From NCBI GenBank assembly GCA_024743315.1, contig JANSWU010000001.1, forward strand, positions 496,001 to 560,000: a stretch of DNA of 64,000 bases, written 5' to 3'. The position numbers were made by a program, and so were the translations under genes. Source of the stretch: Hyphomonadaceae bacterium. GTDB lineage: Bacteria; Pseudomonadota; Alphaproteobacteria; Caulobacterales; Hyphomonadaceae. Shown here piece after piece: positions 28,757 through 37,739 of the stretch (the first letter of the stretch is position 1; each line of letters opens with the position of its first letter). A model generated the notes under the pieces. That model made no database searches, was not told the DNA's origin, and was given only the letters and a program-made list of their open reading frames with translations.

Positions 28757-28792
28757 GCGCCCTTAGCGCCCCCAGGGCGTCTGGACGACCCG

Positions 28793-29584
28793 CTACCCAA
28801 ATACAGCAATCGTTTGCCGTCCCACCAGGATCGGTTCGCCGTGTCGATTCCACAAGCGCATGGATTGGCTTGAATAGCCGTCCTTGGCGAGCTGGGCCGT
28901 GTGCTGCGCGAAATACCAGCCATCGGGGTCGGTGGTGATCGTGTCGGTCATGAACTCGGCCATCCAGGTCATCGAACTGATCCGCAGCGGTTGCTTGAAC
29001 ATGGACATCACGGCTGGCGGCGGCGCGTCACCAATCGCAAGGACAGCGGTTGCGTCTCGCGGCGTGTCCGGGTCGCGGTGGCGCATCCAAAGTCCAATCG
29101 ACTTTTCATCCGATCCTGAAATCGGGCGCCCGCCAAGGGCAAGAAGCATGTCAAAATTCTGCGTGAAGCCCGGGCGCGGACCTTCGCCGAAAAAGGATTC
29201 GATCTCCTCCGGCGCGCGGACCTTTGGCATGGGCATATCATCGAAATGGATAGCGCTTTCCCTGGCCTTGCCGAAGGCGAAGATGGATTGCGCCGTAACC
29301 CCGGACTCCGCTGTTACATCAACACTGACATAGGCCGTGTTCTTACCTTGCCGCAGCAAGGTTGGCTTGATCTTCACATCACCGCCCACCGGGCCAACAA
29401 AGGCGACTTGGGCGCTGCGGATCGGAACGTCGTCAACCAGGCCGAGCGCGGCTTGCAAAGACAACGCTGCCGTCAGCCCGCCATAGGTCGTGCGTCCCTG
29501 CATCCAGCTTTCAGGTATGTGGGCATCCAGACTGTTATCCGCATTGCGATGCAGGCCAGCGAGCAGCTCTGTATAGCTCGTCAT
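28793..29584 (-). CDS. Acyl-CoA thioesterase-like protein (double hotdog)
   Basis: A 263-residue protein with two hotdog-type halves, as in TesB-like/4HBT_3 thioesterases: MQGRTTYGGLTAALSLQAAL in the first half and SSMTWMAEFMTDTI, GWYFAQHTAQLAKDGYSSQS in the second. It probably hydrolyses acyl-CoA to free acid and CoA. AGGAG lies before the ATG. It is convergent with atpC. Substrate preference is unknown. Confidence 0.85.
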   Translation of the reverse strand: MTSYTELLAGLHRNADNSLDAHIPESWMQGRTTYGGLTAALSLQAALGLVDDVPIRSAQVAFVGPVGGDVKIKPTLLRQGKNTAYVSVDVTAESGVTAQSIFAFGKARESAIHFDDMPMPKVRAPEEIESFFGEGPRPGFTQNFDMLLALGGRPISGSDEKSIGLWMRHRDPDTPRDATAVLAIGDAPPPAVMSMFKQPLRISSMTWMAEFMTDTITTDPDGWYFAQHTAQLAKDGYSSQSMRLWNRHGEPILVGRQTIAVFG

Positions 29585-29669
29585 AATGGGCTCCTGGGAG
29601 GATTTTCTTTCTCACCAGATAGGCGGTTCTGATCTGGCACCAAGCCGTCACCCCACGTCAGCGCATACG

Positions 29670-29696
29670 AAAACGCCCCCACCAATGGCAGGGGCG
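29670..29696 (-). terminator. Intrinsic terminator of the ferredoxin/reductase operon
   Basis: On the minus strand CGCCCC and GGGGCG pair around an 11-base loop and are followed by TTTT, about 25 bases after the ferredoxin stop codon. Confidence 0.75.
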
Positions 29697-29719
29697 CGTT
29701 TGATAAAACTCGCAGTCGC

Positions 29720-30040
29720 CTAGTGCTGACTTTCTGGAGTTGTCACTTTCAAACCATCCAAATCGTCGCTGACACTGATCTGGCAAGACAGGCGCGAATT
29801 GGCCTGAACATTCTCAGCAAAATCCAGCATGGACTGTTCCATATCTTCGGGCTGGCCGACTTTCTCCATGAAGGCGTCATCGACATAGACGTGGCAAGTT
29901 GCGCAAGCACAGGCGCCGCCGCAATCGGCATCAATGCCGGGGATCGAGTTCTTGATCGCTGTTTCCATCACGCTTTCGCCATTCGTGGCTTCGACAACAC
30001 GCTCGGTGCCTTCGTGATCGACATAGGTAATTTTTGCCAT
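29720..30040 (-). CDS. Adrenodoxin-type 2Fe-2S ferredoxin
   Basis: A 106-residue ferredoxin with the vertebrate/bacterial adrenodoxin pattern: cysteines in [17 protein letters not shown] (Cx5Cx2C) and the fourth in RLSCQISV. It carries electrons from a flavin reductase to P450s or Fe-S assembly. The FAD reductase gene ends 14 bases upstream on the same strand, so the pair probably works together. AAGGAG lies before the ATG. Whether it serves a cytochrome P450 or iron-sulfur assembly is not shown here; no P450 gene is in the window. Confidence 0.95.
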   Translation of the reverse strand: MAKITYVDHEGTERVVEATNGESVMETAIKNSIPGIDADCGGACACATCHVYVDDAFMEKVGQPEDMEQSMLDFAENVQANSRLSCQISVSDDLDGLKVTTPESQH

Positions 30041-30054
30041 TTCTGGTCGTCTCC

Positions 30055-31296
30055 TTATACGGCGGCTGCCGCGATCTCTTTCATGGATTGTGATGTATCG
30101 CTTAGGGTTTCAGGTGCAAGATGTGCGCCTGTTATTATCAATTTCTTTGAGGCCAGGAATTCCGGTGGACTATTGATCGCATCAACCGCGATCAGCTTGC
30201 CATTTTGCAAGTAAAACACCGCGAACTTGCGCGCTTCAGGATCGCCGCGCACCACGGTCGCGTCATAGCCCTGGCTGAGCCCGGCAATTTGCAGTTTCAA
30301 ATCGTACTGGTCCGACCAGAACCAGGGACAATCCAGGGTCGGGCGGGGTTTGCCCGTGATCGCAGCCGCCGCGAGCTTGCCTTGCTCAATCGCGTTGTGA
30401 ACGCTTTCGAGCCGGCCTTTGCGGCCATAATGGACCAGCGGCCGGGCAGCGCAATCGCCGGCAGCAAACACGCGCGGATCATTGGTGCGTGCGTCTTCAT
30501 CAGTCAGGATGCCATTCGAGCAGGCAATCCCGGCATCCTCGGCGAGTTCGACATTGGGCAGGATACCGATGCCAACAAGGACAATATCGGCTTCGAGCTC
30601 AGTCCCATCTGCGAGCACGGCCGTGGTGACTTTGCCGTCTGCGCCTTTGAGCGCCGCCAACTTTGCGCCGGTCCGGATCTCAACCCCCTGGCGGGTATGT
30701 TCATCAGCGAAGAACTGACTCATGATCGGGCTGGTCACCCGTGCCAGCACACGATCTTCCATTTCCAAAACTGTCACATCAAGATCGAGCTGACGTGCGA
30801 CGGCGGCGGCTTCGAGGCCAATATAGCCTGCCCCGACAATGACCAGTTTCCGGCCCGCCACCATGCGCGGACGAATGCGCTCGACATCAGCCAGATCTCG
30901 TAGGTCGAAAACCCCGCTGAGATCTGCGCCCGCCACAGGCAGAGCCCGCGGGCGTGATCCTGTCGCGATGATCAAAGCGTCATACGGCACCGCGCCGCCA
31001 TGCTCGAGCGCAACGGTCTGGGCGCTGCGATCAATCTTGGTCGCGCGCACTGAGAGCACGGTATCGATGTTCTGGTCTTCATACCAGGTCGCGGGTTTGA
31101 AATAGAGGCGCTCTTCGGCGAGCTCGCCTTTCATATAGGCCTTAGACAAAGGCGGGCGTTGATAGGGCAGGGCAGGTTCTTCGCCAATCAGCGTGATGTC
31201 GCCCTGATAGCCGAACAGCCGCAGAGAGGCGCAGGCCTGAGCCGCAGCCTGGCCGCCGCCAATAATCACAACACGTTTTGCATCAGACAGATCCAC
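30055..31296 (-). CDS. FAD-dependent ferredoxin reductase
   Basis: A 413-residue pyridine-nucleotide-disulfide-type reductase of the putidaredoxin/rhodocoxin reductase group. It has the FAD-binding GxGxxA block [17 protein letters not shown], the NAD-binding block [18 protein letters not shown], and the second FAD block [12 protein letters not shown]. It passes electrons from NAD(P)H to the ferredoxin encoded next. It starts with GTG at 31296 with GGAGGG ten bases upstream. It is divergent from a PLP enzyme gene across a spacer with a 16-bp palindrome. Confidence 0.93.
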   Translation of the reverse strand: MDLSDAKRVVIIGGGQAAAQACASLRLFGYQGDITLIGEEPALPYQRPPLSKAYMKGELAEERLYFKPATWYEDQNIDTVLSVRATKIDRSAQTVALEHGGAVPYDALIIATGSRPRALPVAGADLSGVFDLRDLADVERIRPRMVAGRKLVIVGAGYIGLEAAAVARQLDLDVTVLEMEDRVLARVTSPIMSQFFADEHTRQGVEIRTGAKLAALKGADGKVTTAVLADGTELEADIVLVGIGILPNVELAEDAGIACSNGILTDEDARTNDPRVFAAGDCAARPLVHYGRKGRLESVHNAIEQGKLAAAAITGKPRPTLDCPWFWSDQYDLKLQIAGLSQGYDATVVRGDPEARKFAVFYLQNGKLIAVDAINSPPEFLASKKLIITGAHLAPETLSDTSQSMKEIAAAAV

Positions 31297-31327
31297 GACG
31301 GATCACCCTCCCGCATTCTTTATTTTC

Positions 31328-31343
31328 ATGACGCATGCGTCAT
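31328..31343. promoter_or_regulatory. 16-bp perfect palindrome in a divergent promoter region
   Basis: ATGACGCATGCGTCAT is perfectly symmetric and lies 32 bases upstream of the ferredoxin reductase start and about 75 bases upstream of the PLP enzyme start. Length and symmetry suit a TetR- or GntR-type operator. No regulator gene is adjacent. Confidence 0.55.
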
Positions 31344-31418
31344 TTTTTTGCAAGCCGCGACGCTGCGGCAAGTTTTCACGTTCTTTTCCACAAATGCAGT
31401 CTGTGCCACAAGCCCCGA

Positions 31419-32480
31419 ATGGATAAACAGAATTCTCAGCGGATCATGGCCATGCTGCACGCCCGGAGCGGCGCGCTGGACAATGGCGAACCGATAAGCC
31501 CGCCCATTGTCACCACCGCCAAATATGCGCTCGCGGGCACGCCAGACACGCCCTACACCTATGGCCGGGACATTAATCCGACTGTGGAAGCCACCGAAGC
31601 GGCCATAGCGGCTTTGGAGGAAGCGCCGGTCGTGGCCTTTCCGTCCGGCATGGCCGCGATCACGGCAGCACTGATGATCACGGCAAAAGCCGGTGACCAC
31701 GTTCTGGTGCCATCGGACGGTTATTACGTGACCCGGGTGATGCTGGAAGAGATCCTGTCTGGGCATGACATCCAATTTGACGCCATCCCAACCCGGGATT
31801 TCGCCGCCGCAGATCTCTCTAAATATGCCGTGATCTGGGTCGAAACTCCGTCTAATCCGGGCCTCGACCTCTGCAGTATTCGGTCGGTCTCTGAAGCCGC
31901 GAAGGCGGTCGACGCCACCGTGGTGGTCGACAACACGACCCTGACTCCGCTGTTGCAGCGGCCGCTTGATCTCGGTGCAGACCTGGTCGTCAGTTCAGAC
32001 ACCAAGGCCATGGCCGGACATTCGGACTGTCTCTATGGCCATGTCGCGACCCGCGATGAAGCGCTGTTCCAGAAGGTCTGGAAATGGAGAAAAGTCTCTG
32101 GCTCTATCCCGGACCCGTTCCCGTCTTTTCTCGTCCATCGCGGCCTGATGACGCTTGAGCTACGCCTCGAGCGGATGTGTACAACCGCTCGCGCATTGGT
32201 GGATCGGATAGGAGATCACCCTGCGATCGAGACGATCAAGTATCCTGGCATGGGCTTTGTCATTGGGCTGACCTTTTCGGGTGAAGCGCGGGCAGAACGC
32301 TTCATCAATTCCTGTCCCGCCATCTTCGCGTCGACCAGTTTTGGCGGTGTGCATACCAGCGCCGAACGCCGCGCCCGCTGGGCCGATAATGTGGCGGAGG
32401 GGTTTGTCCGGCTGTCAGTTGGCTGCGAACCAACTGAGGCCCTGATCTCGGCTATTGAGGCAACCCTTGCTGAGCTTTGA
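31419..32480 (+). CDS. Cys/Met-metabolism PLP-dependent enzyme (cystathionine gamma-synthase/lyase family)
   Basis: A 353-residue gamma-family PLP enzyme with TYGRDINPTVEATEAAIAAL, VVAFPSGMAAITAALM, VIWVETPSNPGLDLC, VVVDNTTLTPLLQRPLDLGA and SSDTKAMAGHSDCLYGHVA, where the lysine should bind PLP. It acts on cystathionine, homocysteine or methionine derivatives; sequence does not fix which. I place the start at ATG 31419, since the earlier frame from 31335 overlaps the promoter palindrome; ATG 31446 is another option. It slightly overlaps tsaE. Confidence 0.88.
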   Translation: MDKQNSQRIMAMLHARSGALDNGEPISPPIVTTAKYALAGTPDTPYTYGRDINPTVEATEAAIAALEEAPVVAFPSGMAAITAALMITAKAGDHVLVPSDGYYVTRVMLEEILSGHDIQFDAIPTRDFAAADLSKYAVIWVETPSNPGLDLCSIRSVSEAAKAVDATVVVDNTTLTPLLQRPLDLGADLVVSSDTKAMAGHSDCLYGHVATRDEALFQKVWKWRKVSGSIPDPFPSFLVHRGLMTLELRLERMCTTARALVDRIGDHPAIETIKYPGMGFVIGLTFSGEARAERFINSCPAIFASTSFGGVHTSAERRARWADNVAEGFVRLSVGCEPTEALISAIEATLAEL

Positions 32481-32913
32481 GCTTGCAGATCTCGCGGCAA
32501 CAGAATCGCTGGCGCAAAGGCTCGCACCGCTTTTGAAAGCCGGTGACGTGATTGCACTGCAGGGCGGACTCGGAGCCGGGAAGACGACGTTTTCGCGCGC
32601 CTTGATCGCGGCGCTATTGGGCCAGGACACCGATGTCCCGAGCCCGACTTATACATTGGTACAGACTTATGACGGGCCGGACTTCCCGATTTTTCACTAT
32701 GACCTTTACCGGATTGAAGACCCGGAAGAGGTGTTCGAACTTGGTTGGGAAGAGACCCAGGACGGACTTGCTCTGATTGAGTGGCCCGACCGCGCCGGGG
32801 CGCATCTGCCGGCTTGGCGGCTCGATCTGACAATAGAAATCGCTGGGGATATCCGCATCGCCAGACTGGAACCGCGCGGCGAAGACTGGCAAACACGCTT
32901 GCATGAGTTCTGA
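32467..32913 (+). CDS. tsaE: tRNA threonylcarbamoyladenosine biosynthesis ATPase TsaE
   Basis: A 148-residue P-loop protein with Walker A GGLGAGKTTFSRALI, the TsaE block SPTYTLVQTYDG and HYDLYRIEDPEEVFELGWEE, plus the LIEWPDR motif. TsaE works with TsaB and TsaD in making the t6A modification of tRNAs. I favour TTG 32467 as start (GAGG six bases upstream) over TTG 32455; either overlaps the PLP gene. It begins a run of overlapping genes: tsaE, amgK, murU, addB, addA. Confidence 0.93.
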   Translation: MLSFELADLAATESLAQRLAPLLKAGDVIALQGGLGAGKTTFSRALIAALLGQDTDVPSPTYTLVQTYDGPDFPIFHYDLYRIEDPEEVFELGWEETQDGLALIEWPDRAGAHLPAWRLDLTIEIAGDIRIARLEPRGEDWQTRLHEF

Positions 32914-33991
32914 CGCGAATCGCCGCGCGCAAATCAATGCGTTTCTGGCCCGCTCTGATTGGGGTGAGGCCGGAATCAACTGGTTTGATCAGGATGCCTC
33001 GACCCGCCGCTACGCTCGCCTGATGCGGCCCGATGGTGCAACCGCGATCCTGATGGATGCGCCATTGGTCGAAGACGATCCCTGCACACCAGATATGAAC
33101 CGCGAAGAGCGCCAGAAGCTGGGTTGGAATGCAATGACCCGTCTTGCTTCAAGCCGAGTCGAGGCTTTTGTCCTGATTGCGGATCATCTGCGCAGAGTCG
33201 GGCTGCGGGCGCCGGAGATCTTTGCCCATGACACCGAGCTCGGCTTCGCGCTCTTGGAGGATTTTGGCGACAAACGTGAATTCGCCCGACTGATTGAGCA
33301 AGGCATGGCGGAAGTCCCGCTCTATGAGCAAGCCGCCCGGGACCTTGCGCGGCTGCATCGCCAGCCCAAACCGAACGTGCTGGAAAGAAACGGCGATCGC
33401 TGGCCGATCCTGGAGTTTGACCATATCGCGCTCGGGGCCAATGCCGACCTGTTTGCGGACTGGTTCCATATCTATGATGACGCGGCGCGCATGACAGACA
33501 AAGACCGCGTCCGCTGGGAAGCGGCTCGCGATGGCCTGATTTCGCAGGCCATGGCCTTTCCCCGCGAGTTCACCCTGCGCGATTATCACGCCGAAAACCT
33601 GCTTTGGTTGCCCGACAATCAAATTGGCTTGCTCGATTTCCAAGATGCCGTGATCGGTTGGGATGCCTGGGATATGGCCATGCTGACCCAGGACGCCCGC
33701 CGAGCCGTCACCGATGCAGCGACAGACGGGGCGATTCGAACTTATCTTGAGGCAAGCGGCAAGGAGGAGGCCGCATTCAAGGAGCGTCTCGCCGTGATTG
33801 GCACGCTGAACGCGCTGCGTATTGCCGGTGTGTTTGCGCGATTGATGAAACGCGATGGTAAGCCGCGCTATGGCGCGTTCATGCCGCGTCAGAAACTGAT
33901 GCTGGCGCGCAATCTTCAGCATCCGGCCGCCGCGGAGATGCGGGCCTTTGTGGCCGAGACTGCGCCATCTGTCTTGGAGACGCTGGAATGA
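32903..33991 (+). CDS. amgK: N-acetylmuramate/N-acetylglucosamine 1-kinase (AmgK)
   Basis: A 362-residue aminoglycoside-phosphotransferase-like kinase. The catalytic loop is LRDYHAENLLWL and the metal-binding motif is LLDFQDAVIGWDAWDMA. An APH-fold kinase directly before a MurU-like nucleotidyltransferase matches the AmgK-MurU cell-wall recycling pathway known in Pseudomonas and Caulobacter. AmgK phosphorylates MurNAc at C1; the pathway bypasses the fosfomycin target MurA. It overlaps tsaE by 11 bases and murU by four. Confidence 0.88.
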   Translation: MSSDANRRAQINAFLARSDWGEAGINWFDQDASTRRYARLMRPDGATAILMDAPLVEDDPCTPDMNREERQKLGWNAMTRLASSRVEAFVLIADHLRRVGLRAPEIFAHDTELGFALLEDFGDKREFARLIEQGMAEVPLYEQAARDLARLHRQPKPNVLERNGDRWPILEFDHIALGANADLFADWFHIYDDAARMTDKDRVRWEAARDGLISQAMAFPREFTLRDYHAENLLWLPDNQIGLLDFQDAVIGWDAWDMAMLTQDARRAVTDAATDGAIRTYLEASGKEEAAFKERLAVIGTLNALRIAGVFARLMKRDGKPRYGAFMPRQKLMLARNLQHPAAAEMRAFVAETAPSVLETLE

Positions 33992-34710
33992 GCCAAATGC
34001 CCCATACCGCCATGGTCCTCGCCGCCGGGCTTGGCACCCGCATGCGGCCGCTGACCGATGAAACGGCAAAACCTCTGCTTGAAGTGGCCGGGCGCAGCAT
34101 GATTGATCGGCTGCTCGATAATCTCGCTTATGCTGGCGTGAAACGGGTTGTGGTAAACGTGCATTGGTGCGCGGACCTGGTTGAAGCGCACCTTCAAGAC
34201 CGTCAGGATCTGCAGATTGTGATCTCGGATGAGCGCGAGCAAGTGCTCGAAACCGGCGGCGGGCTGGCCAAGGCGCACCACCTGCTCGGCGAAGATCCGA
34301 TCTTTGTGGTCAATACGGATGCCTTTTGGGAACCCTCTGGCGCCGAGCCCCTGCGAAAACTAGCAGAGCGTTTCGATTTAGAACTTATGGATGAGCTTTT
34401 ACTGCTTGCGGACATCAAACGCTGTCTCGGATTCCCAGGGGCAGGGGATTTCAATCTCGACGAGGCCGGAAGACTGACGCGACGCGGGGAAGCCCCCGCT
34501 GCGCCTTGGGCCTATGCTGGCGTCCGTATCCTCAAGCCGCAGCTTTACGATCACGCTCCGGTCGAGCCGTTTTCGGCCAATCGCATTTGGAATGAGTTGC
34601 TGCCACAAGGGCGCATGTACGGCTTACCGCTGGATCGTTTCTGGTTACATGTTGGCGACCCCCAAGCCCTGAAGGATGCGGAATTCTGGCTCCGCTGCCA
34701 CGGCGCATGA
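33988..34710 (+). CDS. murU: N-acetylmuramate-1-phosphate uridylyltransferase (MurU)
   Basis: A 240-residue nucleotidyltransferase with the pyrophosphorylase signature MVLAAGLGTRMRPLTDETAKP followed by LLEVAGRSMIDRLL, and FVVNTDAFWE, where the aspartate should bind metal. It converts MurNAc-1-phosphate to UDP-MurNAc in the recycling route started by AmgK. The AmgK gene overlaps it by four bases upstream (ATGA). The addB gene overlaps the 3' end in the same way. Confidence 0.88.
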   Translation: MSQMPHTAMVLAAGLGTRMRPLTDETAKPLLEVAGRSMIDRLLDNLAYAGVKRVVVNVHWCADLVEAHLQDRQDLQIVISDEREQVLETGGGLAKAHHLLGEDPIFVVNTDAFWEPSGAEPLRKLAERFDLELMDELLLLADIKRCLGFPGAGDFNLDEAGRLTRRGEAPAAPWAYAGVRILKPQLYDHAPVEPFSANRIWNELLPQGRMYGLPLDRFWLHVGDPQALKDAEFWLRCHGA

Positions 34711-37700
34711 GCGAATTGTTCGGTCCGGACAGCAGCAAGATTTATTCGATCCCGGCGGGGGCGAACTTTCTCGGGGAGTTGGCGACGGTGCTCGCCGACG
34801 AATCGGATCTCAAATCTAACCCTGAAGCGCTCGCAGATGCCTTGATCTATGTGCCGAACCGACGCTCCGAGCGGGCGCTTGCTTTTGCCCTCTATGAAGC
34901 GTCCGGACGCCAGGCTCTTTTATTGCCCGAAATCCGCGCGCTTGGAGACCTTGAGACCAGCGAACCACCGCCCAGCGCTGAGACAGCTTTAGCGGATCTG
35001 CCGCCGATCATGTCCGCCGCCACGCGGCTTGGCAAACTCACTCGGCTGGTCATGCAGTTTTATGAAAGCACCGATCGGGTGTTGCCGGCGACTTCTTGTC
35101 TCGCCGCCGCCCGAGAGTTGGCGCGCCTGCTCGATCAGGCGGCTCTATCCGGCCCTGTGGATTGGGAGAACCTGGAACAGCTTGCCCCAGTCGAGCTCGC
35201 TCAGCATTGGCAAGACTCCGTTCAATTCTTGAAAATCATTACGCGAGACTGGCCGATAGAGCTCGTAGAAGCGCAGGCCATGGACCCATTCGTCCGACGT
35301 TTCGAAGCGGCAAAAGCCATGGCGGCGACCTGGCACGTCAACCCCCCCGCCTCTCCCGTGATCATTGCTGGATCGACAGGTGCGACGCCGGCCAGCCAGA
35401 TTTTGATGAAAGCCGCTTTGCAGCTGCCCCAGGGACTAGTCGTTCTGCCGGGTCTAGATTTGAAACTGACCAATGAGAACATGAGTTCAATTCGTGCGAC
35501 GCCATCGCATCCCCAACATGCCCTTGCGGGCGCGCTTCAGCATTTGAGCCTCACCCCATCGGACGTTCCGCCTTGGCCTGGGCGCTCTACGACATCGGCG
35601 CAATCCAAACGGCGGCGCCTCATTCACGAAGCCCTCGCGCCCGCGCAGAATACCGCTGACTGGACGACCCGGCTGGCTCAAGTCGCTGCAAATGGCGACG
35701 CCAGCGGTTTCGCTAAAGATGCTTTGTCAGGCCTCGACCTGATCGAAGCCAGTGATGATAGCGAAGAAGCCTTGATCACCGCGATTTTGATGCGCGAGGC
35801 GCTTGAGCATCCGAGCGAAACCGCAGCTTTGGTCACGCCGGATGCCGGGCTCGCACGCCGGGTCAGCGCCATGTTGAAACGCTGGAATATCCACGTCGCG
35901 CCATCCGCTGGACAGCCATTATCGCAAACCGAGGCGGGCAGCTTTGCACTTCTTGCCGGGCGGTGGCTGCTCGATCCGGCCGATCCGGTGTGCCTGATGG
36001 CGATGTTGCAACACCGATCTGTTCGCTTTGAATTAGATGCCATCCAAGCCCTGGACAAAGCCGTCTTGCGTGGCCCGCGGACTTGGTCAGACTGGGACGC
36101 AATGCTGGCCTACGCGCATCACCTGCACGAGACGCCATCCGCTCGCCCGCCCAGGTTTGAAGGCCCAGCCGCACAGCAGGCACTGAACTTGTTGCAGGCC
36201 TTGAATGAGTCCTTGAACGCGGTCGAAGCAAGGAAGCTTGGCATGGGTTCGGGGGAAGACTGGTTCCGTCGATTAAGCGCTGTCATGGCGGCGGTTTGTG
36301 CGGCGCCCTTGCCGTGGAGCGGGGAGGACGGCGCCGCGCTGTCTCGTCTGTTCAGGGACATGGCCGATCTCACAACGGCGCTCGGCGAACAACCGCAAAG
36401 CGTTTGGCTGGATCTATTGGAGGCCGAAGCTGCGGCGCAAGCGGTTCCGATCGGTGAACCACATCCGCGGCTTGCGATCTGGGGGCCATTGGAAGCCCGA
36501 TTGCAGACAACCGATCGTTTGATCCTGGCTGGGCTGAATGAAGGGATCTGGCCCGAACAACCTACCGCAGACTCCTTTTTGCCGCGCGCCTTTCGCGCCA
36601 AGATCGGCCTCGCCGATCCGGATGAGCGGATTGGCCTCGCGGCGCATGATTTTGCCCAGCTGGCGTCCGCTCCAAATGTTACGCTGCTTTACTCCAGGCG
36701 CCGCGATGACAAGCCTGCCATTGCCTCGCGCTGGATCTGGCGCTTGCGCACGCTGGCGCGCGGCGCGCTCGGAGACGCAGCTGAAGCCAGTCTCGCGCCC
36801 AACCCTGCCCACGACCCGAGACCTTGGCTCAAAGAGATAGAGCGCGCGCCGGATTTACCGTCGGCCTTCACATCAGAACCGCGCCCCACGCCGCCGCGAT
36901 CCGCGCGTCCATCCCAATTATCAGTGACAAGAATAGAGCAATTGGTGCGCGACCCTTACGCGATTTATTGTGAATCTGTGCTCGGCCTGCAGCCGCTTGA
37001 CCCGCTTAATCTACCGGCCGACGTCCGGGTTCGCGGCACCGCAATACACAAGGCGCTTGAACGGTTCGAAAGCGCGCCAGAACAGACTGCGCAGCAACTT
37101 CTGAGTTTGGTTGAAACGGAATTATTGGCCGGAGGTGAGGCCGAAGCAGATATTATCGCGCTGCGCGCGCAACGCCTCAAAGTCTGCGAGGCTTATCTCG
37201 ACTGGCGAACTGAGCAGAGCCATCAATTGAAGGGTGCGGCGTTGACCGAGGAGCGCGGCAGCGTGAGCTTGAGCATTGCGGGGGAGCCGTTCAAGCTCAC
37301 TGGCACCGCCGACCGGATCGAACGCCGCGTCGGCAACACGATCGCAATCCTCGATTTCAAGACCGGCAAACCCCCGAGCGAGAGGCAAGTGCGCGCCGGC
37401 CTCAGCCCACAAATGCCACTGCAAGGCCTGATCGCCCGTGACGGAGGCTATGCTGCGCTGGGGGCCGCAGACGTTGAGGCGTTGACTTATCTTCGCTTCG
37501 GGACGCAGTTCGAAGTTCAGGAACTTGGCGTCGCCGCCGCGCGAGCCAAACTCGAAGCCAAGCCCGTGGCGGATCTGATCGCCGACGCAGAACGCGGTCT
37601 GATTCAATTGCTGACAAGCTTTGCCGATCCGAACCACCCCTTTTTGAGCGCGCCGCGACCGGAGCGGGTCAGCTATGAAAGCGCGTATACCCGGCTGGCG

Positions 37701-37739
37701 CGCCGGGATGAATGGACAGGGCTGACCACCTATGATTGA
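34707..37739 (+). CDS. addB: Double-strand break repair protein AddB
   Basis: A 1010-residue protein of the alphaproteobacterial AddB type. The C-terminal half has the PD-(D/E)XK nuclease region: QLSVTRIEQLVRDPYAIYCE, VRGTAIHKALERFE and IAILDFKTGKPPS, with the catalytic D and K. The N-terminal two-thirds is a degenerate helicase-like domain. With AddA it forms the RecBCD-equivalent helicase-nuclease. It overlaps murU by four bases and addA by eight bases. Confidence 0.95.
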   Translation: MSELFGPDSSKIYSIPAGANFLGELATVLADESDLKSNPEALADALIYVPNRRSERALAFALYEASGRQALLLPEIRALGDLETSEPPPSAETALADLPPIMSAATRLGKLTRLVMQFYESTDRVLPATSCLAAARELARLLDQAALSGPVDWENLEQLAPVELAQHWQDSVQFLKIITRDWPIELVEAQAMDPFVRRFEAAKAMAATWHVNPPASPVIIAGSTGATPASQILMKAALQLPQGLVVLPGLDLKLTNENMSSIRATPSHPQHALAGALQHLSLTPSDVPPWPGRSTTSAQSKRRRLIHEALAPAQNTADWTTRLAQVAANGDASGFAKDALSGLDLIEASDDSEEALITAILMREALEHPSETAALVTPDAGLARRVSAMLKRWNIHVAPSAGQPLSQTEAGSFALLAGRWLLDPADPVCLMAMLQHRSVRFELDAIQALDKAVLRGPRTWSDWDAMLAYAHHLHETPSARPPRFEGPAAQQALNLLQALNESLNAVEARKLGMGSGEDWFRRLSAVMAAVCAAPLPWSGEDGAALSRLFRDMADLTTALGEQPQSVWLDLLEAEAAAQAVPIGEPHPRLAIWGPLEARLQTTDRLILAGLNEGIWPEQPTADSFLPRAFRAKIGLADPDERIGLAAHDFAQLASAPNVTLLYSRRRDDKPAIASRWIWRLRTLARGALGDAAEASLAPNPAHDPRPWLKEIERAPDLPSAFTSEPRPTPPRSARPSQLSVTRIEQLVRDPYAIYCESVLGLQPLDPLNLPADVRVRGTAIHKALERFESAPEQTAQQLLSLVETELLAGGEAEADIIALRAQRLKVCEAYLDWRTEQSHQLKGAALTEERGSVSLSIAGEPFKLTGTADRIERRVGNTIAILDFKTGKPPSERQVRAGLSPQMPLQGLIARDGGYAALGAADVEALTYLRFGTQFEVQELGVAAARAKLEAKPVADLIADAERGLIQLLTSFADPNHPFLSAPRPERVSYESAYTRLARRDEWTGLTTYD

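Noticed and set aside
31354-31369. GCCGC/GCGGC hairpin after the 16-bp palindrome, as a terminator
   Set aside because: The stem is only five base pairs with a short T-run, and no gene ends upstream of it on the plus strand.
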